Positions 22,778-32,087 of a stretch of DNA of 37,908 nt are shown one piece after another. Source of the DNA: Synechococcus sp. SB0662_bin_14 (GTDB lineage Bacteria > Cyanobacteriota > Cyanobacteriia > PCC-6307 > Cyanobiaceae); assembly GCA_009840445.1 (NCBI GenBank), contig VXNS01000017.1:1-37908 (forward strand), in the 5' to 3' direction. The first letter of the stretch is position 1. Each line of letters begins with the position of its first letter. The position numbers and the translations under genes were made by a program. The notes beneath the pieces are model-generated. The model was not told where the DNA came from, searched no databases, and worked only from the letters and a program-made list of their open reading frames with translations.

Positions 22778-24589
22778 TCAGGCCGTGCTCCCTGACTGGG
22801 CCGCCTCAGCCACTGCGGCAATGGCATCCAGCTTGTTGCTCACCTCCGGTTCAATGGCTGCCACTGAGGGAATGTGATCCACCAGCTTGTAGAGGTCTTT
22901 CTTGCCCATTGCATTGTAGATGCCCAATCTGCGGGAATAGGCCTTGAAAATGGGCACAAGCACATCGTCACTCGCCTCGATCCCGGCATCCCAAGGGGAA
23001 CCCTTGCCCAGGGACTGGAGTGCATTGGTGATCTCCCCAATGGCGTCGTCCATGGCAGCCTGTTGACTCACTGTCTGAATGGTGAGCTGTTGGGGCTCGG
23101 TTTGGTCCTTGACGGTTGGATTTGCATAGGCTCGCAGCGTTTCTCGCCTGCAGAAATAATTCTCAATTTCATTTCTTTGCCACATGAGCACCTGCAACGT
23201 TGCCTGGGAAGAATCGCCAGCTTCATTGGGCAGAATGTCGTTGTCCTCTTCAAGGCGATCAAAGAGGGCTATGCCTCTGAGGGAAGGGCTGGCCTCTCGT
23301 AGTCCGTAGTAATGACGCCGCGCTTCCTTCAGGGTGTTGCCAACATACTTGACAAAGGGCCTTGCCAGGGCTTGTTTTGCATCAGTGTGACCTAGCCGCT
23401 TGGCAAAGGCCTGCAGGATGCGCAGATCCGTTGAACCTTCCAGATACAACACCCAGCCGGTTTGCTCGGCTTGGTAGTAGTCCTCAAAACCCAAAAACGC
23501 CAGCGCCTTGAGGACTTCGTTTCTTTTTCCCTGGGCCAAGACGTGGGGATGGCCAACACAGGCAATAATCTGGTCTTGCCCCGTAGCTGCTTCATTCAGT
23601 AGCACCTCTGAATGGCTGGCAATCATAATCTGGCTATCGCTTTTCTCAGCCAGCTCTTTGATGCAAGTGTAGATCTGCCGCTGGCGAAGAATTTCCAAAT
23701 GGGCATCCGGCTCATCCAACAGCACAACCGCTCCGGGATTGGCATACATGTAGACGAGAATCAGCAATGTTTGTTGTAGGCCCCGTCCGCTGGAGGAAAG
23801 ATCCAATTCCAAGGCTTTCCCTTTTCTGGCTTTCCCTTCTCTGCGGGAATGCTCTTGTTGATATTTCATGGTAATTTCACCCCTTTCTTCCAAATAGTGT
23901 GGCTCTCTTAGCTGCACACCAAAAAGCTTGTCAATCTGGCTGGTCAGTTCCTTCCACTGCTCAGATTGTTTTTGACACACAATATAACAAAGATTCCGCA
24001 ACACCTCGGCAGTGCGGCCTTCACCGATGCGCACGTTGAGGGCGCCCGGATCCAGCCGCGTCTCAATGGCAGCCAGGCCGGACATGGGCGGCAAGAACGC
24101 CACGTGTACCCAGGCGGCCTGCTCTGGAACGGGCATCCGCTTCTGACCGTCTTGATCCAACCGCAGAGGACGGCAATAAAAGGACTCCGGGTTGGCATAA
24201 TCGAATTCCAAGCCACACTCCCAGGCGCCCCCGTTGTCCACGCCACTGACAATCAACTCAATGCGAATGTTTTGGGTCTCCTGCTTGTCGTCGCTGCTGC
24301 GACTGGTGAAACGGGTTTGCAGGTCTCGCCAGAGGAGATTGGCTTGGGGGTGGGGAATGGTGAGCAGGTCCTGGCGGTTGATGGTGACCCCGGGCCGTTT
24401 GCGGGCCTGGCTCTGGCGCTCCGAGCGCTTCTCCTGCCAGCGTTGCAGACCGATGGTCCACAGGGCCAACGCCTGCAGGACAGTGGTTTTGCCGGAGTTG
24501 TTGGGGCCAATGAGCACCACGGGGTTCCCCAAGGCAATCTCCAGGTCCTCGAAGCATTTGAAGTTGCGGGCTTTCAGCTTGGTGAGCAT
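22778..24589 (-). CDS. OLD-like ATPase with C-terminal Toprim-type nuclease region
   Basis: A 603-residue ABC/SMC-like ATPase. Walker A GPNNSGKTT is at 28-36, the signature-like LSSSGRGLQQT at 264-274, Walker B VVLLDEPDAHLE from 288 and the H-loop ASHSE at about 324-328. The C-terminal third has YLEGSTDLRIL (Glu384), IALFDRLEEDND (around 440-450) and WQRNEIENYF (470-479). These acidic clusters are arranged as in OLD-family or DUF4435-like Toprim nucleases. The start at 24589 is decided by GGGGAG at 24600-24605, ten bases upstream. No UvrD partner (Gabija) or separate second subunit is adjacent. A single-gene antiphage or DNA-repair role is possible; the substrate is unknown. Confidence 0.82.
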   Translation of the reverse strand: MLTKLKARNFKCFEDLEIALGNPVVLIGPNNSGKTTVLQALALWTIGLQRWQEKRSERQSQARKRPGVTINRQDLLTIPHPQANLLWRDLQTRFTSRSSDDKQETQNIRIELIVSGVDNGGAWECGLEFDYANPESFYCRPLRLDQDGQKRMPVPEQAAWVHVAFLPPMSGLAAIETRLDPGALNVRIGEGRTAEVLRNLCYIVCQKQSEQWKELTSQIDKLFGVQLREPHYLEERGEITMKYQQEHSRREGKARKGKALELDLSSSGRGLQQTLLILVYMYANPGAVVLLDEPDAHLEILRQRQIYTCIKELAEKSDSQIMIASHSEVLLNEAATGQDQIIACVGHPHVLAQGKRNEVLKALAFLGFEDYYQAEQTGWVLYLEGSTDLRILQAFAKRLGHTDAKQALARPFVKYVGNTLKEARRHYYGLREASPSLRGIALFDRLEEDNDILPNEAGDSSQATLQVLMWQRNEIENYFCRRETLRAYANPTVKDQTEPQQLTIQTVSQQAAMDDAIGEITNALQSLGKGSPWDAGIEASDDVLVPIFKAYSRRLGIYNAMGKKDLYKLVDHIPSVAAIEPEVSNKLDAIAAVAEAAQSGSTA

Positions 24590-24767
24590 GGTGGCGGATC
24601 TCCCCTTTGGCCTGGAGCCTAAGCTACTGTAGGGCTGTGCAGCGCCGCTAAGCCCCTGACACAACCGACGCTCCAACCCATACTTAGTCGGAATCAAGTT
24701 GGTCCTGCAAGACCAGTCGCTGCGTTTCCAGATCCGTCAGCCGTTTCATCAACATCTTCCTCGTCAG

Positions 24768-26501
24768 CTAAAGTCCAAATCCTTTGAAATCTTCAATGCG
24801 ATGCTCCCAAAACCAATCAATACCTTCTGCTACCTCGTAGCCGAGATAAGCACTGGCTAAGTATTCGCGTGATTGGCCACATTTCCACAAGGCGTCAGAG
24901 TAGCTTCGTTGACTGGTGGCCTCTGAACTGCTAATCTCTCAAGAACATCAATAATAGAAATTGCAAATCCTATGTCTTCTCCGAAGCTATATTTATAGGT
25001 TATAATTCCTAGAACTTCGCCGCTATCGTTCACCATTGGCCCACCACTATTGCCAGCATTAATTGCCGCATCTGTTTGTATCAACGAAACACCTTCAGTA
25101 ACATTGGAGAACTCTTGAGAAGATGCACGTACTGCACTAACAATTCCTCGTGTTACTGTATTTGCTAAACTTAAAGGACTTCCTAGAACTGTAATGCTTT
25201 CACCAGGACTAGGATATTGATTATAACACAAAGGCAAGGAATTGATTTTAGGCGGATTATCAACCTGTATTACAGCAAAATCAGCTTGATAGCCCTTATA
25301 GACCACATTTCCCTGACGTGTTGCTCCATCAAAGTAAGTGACATCAACCTTATTGGTAGATCCCACTACATGTCTATTAGTAAAAATGACTCCGTCGTTT
25401 CCTGCAATGAAACCGGTCCCTTGGCTACTACGTCCTTTGATCTTCACAACACTCGGCAACATATCACCAATCAATGACTGGAGGGCACCACGAAAAATTG
25501 CCGTTTCCTCGCATGGGAGGACCCTGCCAGGCTACGAGAAATCCCTCCACAACTGACTTTCTCACGGTGAGACGGCAGCCCACTGGAAGGCCTTGCTCGA
25601 TTTTTCGTGGTGCCCTGGAAGTTGTCTGCTTTTGATATATTTTTAGCTGCAAGAATAAAGCTGTGTGGTTGCTGGTCCTTCCAGAGATAACGATATAAAG
25701 TACTCAGTGAACTGATTGTTTCTGGATTTATTGAGAGAACACGTTTACCTTGACTAACTTGCGATAGACTCTCTGCTGGATGATTAAAGTCAAGACTTAG
25801 ACGGAGATAGGTTGTGCCTATAGATATATCTTCCACTAAATTTGACGGCAAAACAAATATCCCATTTTCACCATATAATTTATATTTTTTCCTCCAGATT
25901 CAATCTCTAAAGGGCTTGAAAATGGATAATATCTGTTTTCCCGACTACAACTATCGTCAGTGGCAAACATTATCTGCAATAGATTGGTACACCATCTCCA
26001 GACAATACGACCTTCTAGCTGATTCACTGTCCACTTAGTTTCCAAAGATAGCTGACCCATACCAATTGTCTGAGCATCCTTATCTAGAACAATATACTCT
26101 GAGGAGTTCTCATTGTAATTTACCTTGATGATTTTAGAATATGGCAATTCATATTCCTTGCCATAATTTTTCCAATCGGGATCTTCTGTGATCTCTACAT
26201 GGAACGGGATATTCTCACCATCGGTAGATCCAGCAAGAACACAGTTTTTAATTCCCTGTCGTTGTATATTACGACATTCCAGATCTTTAGCTCTGCGCTG
26301 AGAAGCCTCGATCCTCTTTTCAATATCACTGAGCTCAAGCCTCTCTTGAGGCTGTAAGGGCTGGGAATAGGCAGATGGATGGAACACCCCCGGAAGAGAC
26401 TCCACCATCACCAGAGCGTAGAAGAATGCAGGGATTAGATGTGATTTACACTTACCAGCACGATGTTTCTGGCGCTGATGAGAGACTGAAGATTGTGCCA
26501 T
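24768..26501 (-). pseudogene. Secreted trypsin-like (HtrA/S1C-type) serine protease, disrupted
   Basis: Read leftward from ATG 26501, a basic N-terminus and hydrophobic stretch (LIPAFFYALVMVESLPGVF) look like an export signal. An unrecognised beta-rich domain follows to about 25870. At a run of six A (minus strand), one extra base would continue the frame as LYGENGIFVLPSNLVED. The frame then runs to 25616, where MITE copy 2 interrupts it. Removing the MITE and one TCCA duplication rejoins KADNFQ to SLIGDMLPSVVKIKG. The protease domain contains His in FTNRHVVGS, Asp in QADFAVIQV and Ser in INAGNSGGPM, so the catalytic triad is intact. Near 24940 a GAGAGA run appears to shift the frame again. 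The alternative frame continues as SDALWKCGQSREYLASAYLG and ends at 24768, whereas the present frame stops at 24857. Base composition is clearly A/T-rich. Confidence 0.8.
25483..25615 (+). mobile_element. 133-bp MITE, copy 2
   Basis: Identical over its whole length to copy 1, with the same 16-bp terminal inverted repeats. It is flanked by TGGA duplications at 25479-25482 and 25616-25619. It lies inside the serine protease coding region, just before the protease domain, and shifts its reading frame. Confidence 0.93.
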
Positions 26502-26565
26502 TGGGAATGACGTGCTGAATGAAACAAAGATTTTACCCAAACTTTTCTGGCTATGCAACTCTGAT

Positions 26566-26698
26566 GGGCACCACGAAAAATCGAGCAAGGCCTTCCAGTG
26601 GGCTGCCGTCTCACCGTGAGAAAGTCAGTTGTGGAGGGATTTCTCGTAGCCTGGCAGGGTCCTCCCATGCGGGGAAACGGCAATTTTTCGTGGTGCCC
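26566..26698 (-). mobile_element. 133-bp MITE, copy 3 (inverted)
   Basis: Reverse orientation to copies 1 and 2 and one mismatch from them (GCGGGGAAAC instead of GCGAGGAAAC, read on the plus strand). The flanks are TGAT and TAAT, a 4-bp target duplication with one difference. It sits 64 bp upstream of the probable protease start, where it may separate the gene from its promoter. Confidence 0.9.
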
Positions 26699-26866
26699 TA
26701 ATTGGTGATTGGTCTTAAGGGAAACTGGATCACTGGTGACGCTCTCAAACCCCAGTCACCCGTCGAGCATGGCGCCCAGTGTTGTCGTGCCAATCGCTTC
26801 ACACAGCGCAAGAATTAGGTAGCTTAAATCACTTTATCTTCAGTACCGCCATGCAAGCTCTTGCTA

Positions 26867-26890
26867 AAAGCCTCTGCTGGAGAGGTTTTT
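26867..26890 (-). terminator. Intrinsic terminator downstream of trpB
   Basis: CCTCT and AGAGG form a 5-bp stem (GC closing pairs) around GCTGG. The flanks are AAAAG on the left and a T5 run on the right, so the hairpin can work on both strands. On the minus strand the stem is followed by CTTTT, and it lies about 45 bp after the trpB stop. The rest of 26699-26933 shows no gene. Confidence 0.6.
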
Positions 26891-26933
26891 GAGTTCTTTG
26901 GCACTACCCTATGTAAGCCCCATGCAGGCCCCC

Positions 26934-28187
26934 TCACCCCACCTTCTGCCCCAACCGCTCCGCCACGCTGTTCACGTCTTTATCGCCCCGCCCGGAGCAG
27001 TTGATCACCACCTCCGTCCCTGACGGCAGGGTGGGGCAGAGGGTGTCCAGCCAGGCCAGGGCGTGGGCTGTTTCCAGGGCCGGAATGATCCCCTCAAGCT
27101 GACTGAGCCGCTGCAACGCCGCCAGGGCCTCCTCGTCGGAAACCGCCACGTACTCGGCTCGGCCAATGTCTTGCAAGTAGCTGTGCTCCGGCCCCACCCC
27201 TGGATAATCCAGGCCGGCGCTGATGGAATGGGCTTCCAACACCTGCCCTTCCCCGTCCTGCAGCAGCAGGCTCATGGCCCCATGGAGCACACCCGGCCGG
27301 CCGGCCGTCAAGGTAGCGGCATGGTGGCCGGTGGCCACCCCCTCACCGGCAGCTTCCACGCCGATGAGCCGCACCCGTTGATCTTCCACAAAGGGGTGGA
27401 ACAGCCCCATGGCGTTGGAGCCGCCCCCCACACAGGCCATGAGCACGTCGGGATGGTGACCAAAGGCCTCCTGGCACTGGTCCCTGGTTTCCTCCCCAAT
27501 CACCCGGTGAAAATCCCGCACCAACTGGGGATAGGGATGGGGGCCGGCCACGGAGCCCAGAATGTAATGGCTGGATTCCACGTTCGTGACCCAGTCGCGG
27601 ATGGCTTCGCTGGTGGCTTCTTTGAGGGTGGCCGTGCCTGCCGTGACAGGACGCACCTCAGCCCCCAACAGGCCCATGCGGAACACGTTCAACGCCTGAC
27701 GGCGCATGTCTTCGGCGCCCATATAGATCACGCACTCCAGGCCAAAACGGGCACAGACCGTGGCGGTGGCCACCCCGTGCTGGCCGGCGCCGGTCTCCGC
27801 CAGAATCCGTCTCTTGCCCATGCGACGGGCCAGGAGTACCTGGCCCAGGGCGTTGTTGATCTTGTGGGCGCCGGTGTGGTTGAGATCCTCCCGCTTGAGC
27901 CAGAGGCGCGGACCACCGTCGGGGCGGCGGTAATGCTCCGTGAGCCGGGTGGCCTCGTAGAGGGGGGTGGGCCGCCCCACATAGGTGCGCAGCAGGTGGT
28001 TGAGTTCGGCTGTGAACGCCGGATCCCGCCAGGCCTGGGCAGCGGCCTTCTCCAACTCCTGCAGGGCGGGAATCAGGGTTTCCGGCACGTACTGCCCCCC
28101 GAAGCGCCCGAAGCGGCCCCGGCTGTTGGGGCGCGTGGCGGGAGACAGGGCGTCTCCGCTGATGAGACCAGGCTGGGACAGGGTCAC
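26934..28187 (-). CDS. trpB: Tryptophan synthase beta subunit
   Basis: Condenses indole with serine to tryptophan, using PLP, in complex with TrpA. The 417-residue product has [17 protein letters not shown] near the start and the PLP lysine in [11 protein letters not shown] (Lys109). It also has [12 protein letters not shown], the phosphate loop GGGSNAMG and the C-terminal [11 protein letters not shown]. It is complete, with no visible lesion. trpA is not adjacent; as I recall, scattered trp genes are usual in cyanobacteria. Confidence 0.97.
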   Translation of the reverse strand: MTLSQPGLISGDALSPATRPNSRGRFGRFGGQYVPETLIPALQELEKAAAQAWRDPAFTAELNHLLRTYVGRPTPLYEATRLTEHYRRPDGGPRLWLKREDLNHTGAHKINNALGQVLLARRMGKRRILAETGAGQHGVATATVCARFGLECVIYMGAEDMRRQALNVFRMGLLGAEVRPVTAGTATLKEATSEAIRDWVTNVESSHYILGSVAGPHPYPQLVRDFHRVIGEETRDQCQEAFGHHPDVLMACVGGGSNAMGLFHPFVEDQRVRLIGVEAAGEGVATGHHAATLTAGRPGVLHGAMSLLLQDGEGQVLEAHSISAGLDYPGVGPEHSYLQDIGRAEYVAVSDEEALAALQRLSQLEGIIPALETAHALAWLDTLCPTLPSGTEVVINCSGRGDKDVNSVAERLGQKVG

Positions 28188-28330
28188 GGGGGTGGGCAGA
28201 AGAATGGAGCCAGGCTAGCCGTGGCACGGCCTCCTTAAAGATGGCGCCATGACAGAAGCCAATCCCCATTAAGACGGCTCCGGCTCCATCACCAGCAGCC
28301 CAGCAATCTCTTACGCCTCTACACAGGGAC

Positions 28331-28609
28331 ATGGAGTCCCTTTCAACAGCCATGGTCAACGACTGGCTAAGGCCTGCGGTGGTCCTGGGGGCACTGGCCT
28401 TGCCGCTGGCTGCCTTTCATGGCGTACGGCAAGACATCAGGACCACCGAAGCCACCCTCAGAAGTGACTTCAAGGCTGACCTCCAGGCCGTAGAAGGGAG
28501 ACTGGGGGCAGACAACAGAGAACTGGCGGAGAAGCTGGACAGAGTGCTTGAAACATCCAGCGTCCCTGACGGGATTATGACCATCAATCACAAAGTGACC
28601 CCAATCTAG
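28331..28609 (+). CDS. Small single-TM coiled-coil protein
   Basis: A 92-residue frame from ATG 28331. A short N-terminus is followed by one hydrophobic segment (PAVVLGALALPLAAFHGV) and a charged helical region with heptad spacing (LRSDFKADLQAVEGRLGADNRELAEKLDRVLE, described here in outline). The order TM then coiled coil repeats that of the protein at 9184-9513. It is divergent from trpB and convergent with the next membrane protein, 6 bp apart. Function unknown. Confidence 0.55.
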   Translation: MESLSTAMVNDWLRPAVVLGALALPLAAFHGVRQDIRTTEATLRSDFKADLQAVEGRLGADNRELAEKLDRVLETSSVPDGIMTINHKVTPI

Positions 28610-28615
28610 CGTCCG

Positions 28616-28876
28616 TCATCGCCCCTTCAGCCTTGGGGTGGCCACCATCACCCCCACGAGAAGGGGAAGATGCAGGCCAATGAGCACGTTACGGGCCAAG
28701 TCCGGCTGTTCGGCAGCGTTGATGACGGTGCTGATGATGCCCACGTAGGCCGTGGTGAAGAGGGCCAACCCCATGAAGGAGAAGCGATGATGGGTGGCGA
28801 AACGCAAGGTGCGCAGGGTGAGCAGGGAGACGACAACAGCAAAGGGCACCAGAAGGGCGATAATGGCCAGTTCCAT
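28616..28876 (-). CDS. Small multi-span membrane protein
   Basis: An 86-residue protein from ATG 28876 (MELAIIALLVPFAVVVSLLT; four more residues if started at 28888). It is almost wholly hydrophobic, with about three membrane spans: the N-terminal one, FSFMGLALFTTAYVGIIS and VLIGLHLPLLVGVMVA. It has a short basic C-terminus. This looks like a conserved small cyanobacterial membrane protein, but I cannot name it. Confidence 0.65.
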   Translation of the reverse strand: MELAIIALLVPFAVVVSLLTLRTLRFATHHRFSFMGLALFTTAYVGIISTVINAAEQPDLARNVLIGLHLPLLVGVMVATPRLKGR

Positions 28877-29074
28877 TGACGACTCCAAAATTCTATGGGG
28901 AGAACTTAATGGATTCTTCCAGCGCTGTGGGGGCCGCTCCCTTTCCTTCGCAAGCGTTCGTTACGACCAGCGACTTCCCCTTGGCAGCCCCGTTCTTGCC
29001 GGTCGTGGGATTTCCCCGCCACCACCGAGGGGACCCGTCCACAGCTACCTTGGGCCGCGCAGCAGGCTTGTCCC

Positions 29075-30733
29075 ATGACCGCTAGCGCCACGAGTCCCCA
29101 GGTGCGTCACGTTCCCCTGGCCGCCCCTTTCCAGGACCAGAAGCCCGGCACGTCCGGTCTGCGCCGACCCACGACCGTCTTTCAGCAGCCCCACTACCTG
29201 GAAAGCTTCCTTGAGGCTGTCCTGCAGACCCTGCCGGGGGTGCAGGGGGGAACGCTGGTGGTGGGGGGAGACGGTCGCTACGGCAACCGCCGGGCCATTG
29301 ACGTGATCCTGCGCATGGCCTGCGCCCATGGGGTGGGCCGGGTCGTCACCACCACGGACGGCATTCTCTCTACACCGGCCGCCTCCCACCTGATTCGCAC
29401 CAGCCCCGGCTGCGTTGGCGGCATTATCCTCTCCGCCAGCCACAATCCCGGCGGGCCGGAGGAGGACTTCGGGGTCAAGGTCAACGGCGCCAACGGTGGC
29501 CCGGCTACAGAGCAGTTGAGCAACGCCATCCACCAGGCCACGTTGACCCTGCAGGGCTACGCCATTGCGGAGGCGGCCGCCGTTCCCCTGGATCGGCCCG
29601 GCCACCACCAACTGGGAACCACAGCCGTGGAGGTGGTGGACGGCGTGGTGGACTTCGTGGGGCTGATGCAGGAGTTGTTCGACTTTGATCAACTGCGGGA
29701 CTTTCTCGGCAGCGGGTTCCCCATCACCTTTGACGCCCTTCATGCGGTGACGGGACCCTACGCTCGGCGGATTTTCGAAGACCTGTTGGGATTGCCCGCC
29801 GGCACGGTGCGCCATGGCCTGCCCCTGGAAGACTTCGGTGGTGGTCACCCGGATCCCAACCTCACCTACGCCAAACCCCTGGCGGATGCCTTGTTGCAAG
29901 GGGACGAGTTCTCCTTTGGGGCCGCCTGTGACGGGGACGGGGATCGCAACATGATCCTGGGCCGCAGGTGTTTCGTGAATCCCAGCGACAGCCTGGCGGT
30001 GATCACCGCCCATGCCAGCCGGGTGAAGGGCTATCGCCATGGTCTGGCTGGTGTGGCCCGGTCCATGCCCACCAGCGCCGCTGTGGACGTGGTGGCCAAG
30101 CGGCTCGCCATCCCCTGCTATGAAACCCCCACCGGCTGGAAGTTCTTCGGCAACCTGCTGGATGCCGGCAGGATCACCGTCTGTGGGGAGGAAAGCTTCG
30201 GCACCGGCTCGGACCACGTGCGGGAAAAGGACGGCCTCTGGGCGGTGCTGTTCTGGTTGTCCATCCTGGCGGCGGAGCGGTGCTCCGTGGCCATCCTGAT
30301 GGAACGCCACTGGGCCGTCTACGGACGCCATTACTACTCCCGCCACGACTACGAGGGGGTGGAGCAGACGGCAGCGGCGGAGTTGTACGGGGCGCTGCAG
30401 GACCGGTTGCCCACCCTGGCGGGCCAGCCCCTGGCGGGGGACAGGATTGGCCAGGCGGACGAGTTTTCCTACACCGACCCGGTGGACGGCTCCACCAGCA
30501 GCCGCCAGGGGCTACGCATCCTGCTGGAGAGCGGCAGCCGCATGATCTTCCGCCTCTCCGGCACCGGCACCCGTGGGGCCACCCTGCGGCTCTATCTGGA
30601 GCGTTACGAGCCCAGCAGTGGGGCGCTGAACCTGGACCCCCAGACGGCACTGGCGCCGCTGATCCGTGGGGCCGACCAGTTGGCGGGCATCCGCCAGCGC
30701 ACGGGCATGGGCGCGCCTACCGTGATTACTTGA
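29075..30733 (+). CDS. pgm: Alpha-D-glucose phosphate-specific phosphoglucomutase
   Basis: Interconverts glucose 1-phosphate and glucose 6-phosphate, linking glycogen metabolism to glycolysis. The 552-residue product shows the phosphoserine loop LSASHNPGG (Ser122), the metal loop DGDGDR (286-291), CGEESFG and the phosphate-binding FRLSGTGTRGATLRLY. Length and motifs match the glucose-specific class, unlike the shorter mutase at 2317-3777. The ATG at 29075 is accepted because the sequence resembles the family from about residue 20 on. Confidence 0.96.
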   Translation: MTASATSPQVRHVPLAAPFQDQKPGTSGLRRPTTVFQQPHYLESFLEAVLQTLPGVQGGTLVVGGDGRYGNRRAIDVILRMACAHGVGRVVTTTDGILSTPAASHLIRTSPGCVGGIILSASHNPGGPEEDFGVKVNGANGGPATEQLSNAIHQATLTLQGYAIAEAAAVPLDRPGHHQLGTTAVEVVDGVVDFVGLMQELFDFDQLRDFLGSGFPITFDALHAVTGPYARRIFEDLLGLPAGTVRHGLPLEDFGGGHPDPNLTYAKPLADALLQGDEFSFGAACDGDGDRNMILGRRCFVNPSDSLAVITAHASRVKGYRHGLAGVARSMPTSAAVDVVAKRLAIPCYETPTGWKFFGNLLDAGRITVCGEESFGTGSDHVREKDGLWAVLFWLSILAAERCSVAILMERHWAVYGRHYYSRHDYEGVEQTAAAELYGALQDRLPTLAGQPLAGDRIGQADEFSYTDPVDGSTSSRQGLRILLESGSRMIFRLSGTGTRGATLRLYLERYEPSSGALNLDPQTALAPLIRGADQLAGIRQRTGMGAPTVIT

Positions 30734-30771
30734 GGGTGGTGATGGGTGAGTTCCGGTGCTGGGGAAGAGAA

Positions 30772-30845
30772 TCGGGGCGACAGGATTTGAACCTGCGACA
30801 TCTTGCTCCCAAAGCAAGCGCGCTACCAAACTGCGCTACGCCCCG
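30772..30845 (-). tRNA. tRNA-Pro (anticodon UGG)
   Basis: A 74-nt cloverleaf on the minus strand. The acceptor arm CGGGGCG pairs with CGCCCCG, and the discriminator is A. The D arm is GCGC with AGTTTGGTA. The anticodon stem CTTGC/GCAAG holds TTTGGGA with anticodon TGG. The T arm is GCAGG-TTCAAAT-CCTGT. CCA is not encoded. It lies between pgm and mnmA. Confidence 0.97.
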
Positions 30846-30868
30846 ATACATCCACCACGGAATCCACC

Positions 30869-32032
30869 TTAGTCCATTTCCCGCTGGATGAGCCCGCCCC
30901 CCAGCAGCACGTCTTCCGCATAAAACACCGCCGCCTGGCCAGGGGTGATGGAGAACTGGGGCGTCTCGAACACCAGCCTGGCCCGGGTGGCGCCGCTGGG
31001 AACGAGTTGGGCAGCGACGGGTTCGCTGCGGTAGCGCACCTGCACCTGCACCTCCATGGGCGCCACCGCCGGCGGGATGGACACCCAGTTGATGGCGGCA
31101 ACGGCGCAATCCCTGTCCATGGCCTCACTACGGGGCGCCACCACCACGTGATTCATGGCTCCGTCCAGCCGCACCACGTGGAGGGGCTCATGCCAGGCCA
31201 CCCCCAGGCCACGACGCTGGCCAATGGTGAAGTGTTGCACACCGCTGTGGGATCCCACCACCGTGCCGTCCCTCAGCAGGATCTTCCCGGGCCGGGGGGG
31301 CAAGTGGGTCTCCAGAAAAGCCGCCATGGAGCCGTGGCGCTCCACCAGGCAGAGGTCCTGGCTTTCCGGCTTGGCGGCGGTGCGCAGGCCATGGCGCTGG
31401 GCTTCAGCGCGGGTTTCCGCCTTCCTCAGCTCCCCCAGGGGAAACACCAGGCGCTCCAACTGGTGCTGGAGCAGGTCATAGAGGAAATAGCTTTGATCCT
31501 TCCGGCGGTCCCGCCCCCGCAGCAACTCCATGCGGCCACTACCAGGGTGACGGCGCAAGCGGGCATAGTGACCGGTGGCCAGACGGGTGATGCCCATCTC
31601 CCGCTCGGCCCACTGCAGCAGCAGGGCCATCTTCACGTGGCGGTTGCAGCGGGAGCAGGGGAGGGGGGTGATGCCCTGGCCATAGCCCTCCACCAGAGGA
31701 TCCACCACTTCCTGTTGAAAGGTCTGGCGGGCATCCAGGATGTGATGGGGCGCCCCCAGTTGTTCACAGACCCCGGCCGCATCCACCAACCCGTCGGAGC
31801 AGCAGGCCCCCCGCCCCTTCATCAGCCAAAGGGTCACGCCGGTGACGGCCCACCGGGCCTCGTGCAGCAGGGCAGCGGCGAGGGAGCTGTCCACCCCACC
31901 GGATAACCCCACGGCAACACGGCGCTCCCCCGGCCATTGCCGCAACAACTCCAGGGTGCGGCGCCCCCCTTCCGTGCCGGGAGCGTCTGTGGTGGATGGG
32001 GTGGGGGGGGTGAACCCCATGGTCCGGGTCAT
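30869..32032 (-). CDS. mnmA: tRNA-specific 2-thiouridylase MnmA
   Basis: Thiolates U34 of tRNA-Glu, -Gln and -Lys. The 387-residue product has the PP-loop GLSGGVDSS (about 42-50), the nucleophile cysteine in PCSRCNRHVK, ATGHYARL, DQSYFLYDL, the second cysteine in SQDLCLV and FTIGQRRGLGV. All the expected catalytic pieces are present. The start could be Met1 at 32032 or Met5 (MGFTPP). It is divergent from the nnrD/E gene. Confidence 0.96.
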   Translation of the reverse strand: MTRTMGFTPPTPSTTDAPGTEGGRRTLELLRQWPGERRVAVGLSGGVDSSLAAALLHEARWAVTGVTLWLMKGRGACCSDGLVDAAGVCEQLGAPHHILDARQTFQQEVVDPLVEGYGQGITPLPCSRCNRHVKMALLLQWAEREMGITRLATGHYARLRRHPGSGRMELLRGRDRRKDQSYFLYDLLQHQLERLVFPLGELRKAETRAEAQRHGLRTAAKPESQDLCLVERHGSMAAFLETHLPPRPGKILLRDGTVVGSHSGVQHFTIGQRRGLGVAWHEPLHVVRLDGAMNHVVVAPRSEAMDRDCAVAAINWVSIPPAVAPMEVQVQVRYRSEPVAAQLVPSGATRARLVFETPQFSITPGQAAVFYAEDVLLGGGLIQREMD

Positions 32033-32087
32033 GGCTGGGGCTGGGGGAACTCATCCCATGATGGTCTGATTCTGGCGTTGATCGCCC

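Noticed and set aside
24661-24760. Tiny minus-strand frame (about 23 codons, MLMKRLTDLETQRLVL) between the OLD-like gene and the protease remnant
   Set aside because: Too short, with no context to support expression; possibly a fragment of a lost gene.
25483-26698. MITE copies 2 and 3 as inverted ends of a composite transposon
   Set aside because: Each copy has its own 4-bp flanking duplications, and the DNA between is continuous with the protease gene outside copy 2, so they inserted independently.
28909-29085. 58-codon plus-strand frame with GGGGAGA upstream of ATG 28909
   Set aside because: The ribosome-binding-like sequence is attractive, but the peptide has no recognisable feature and runs into pgm; more likely the pgm leader.
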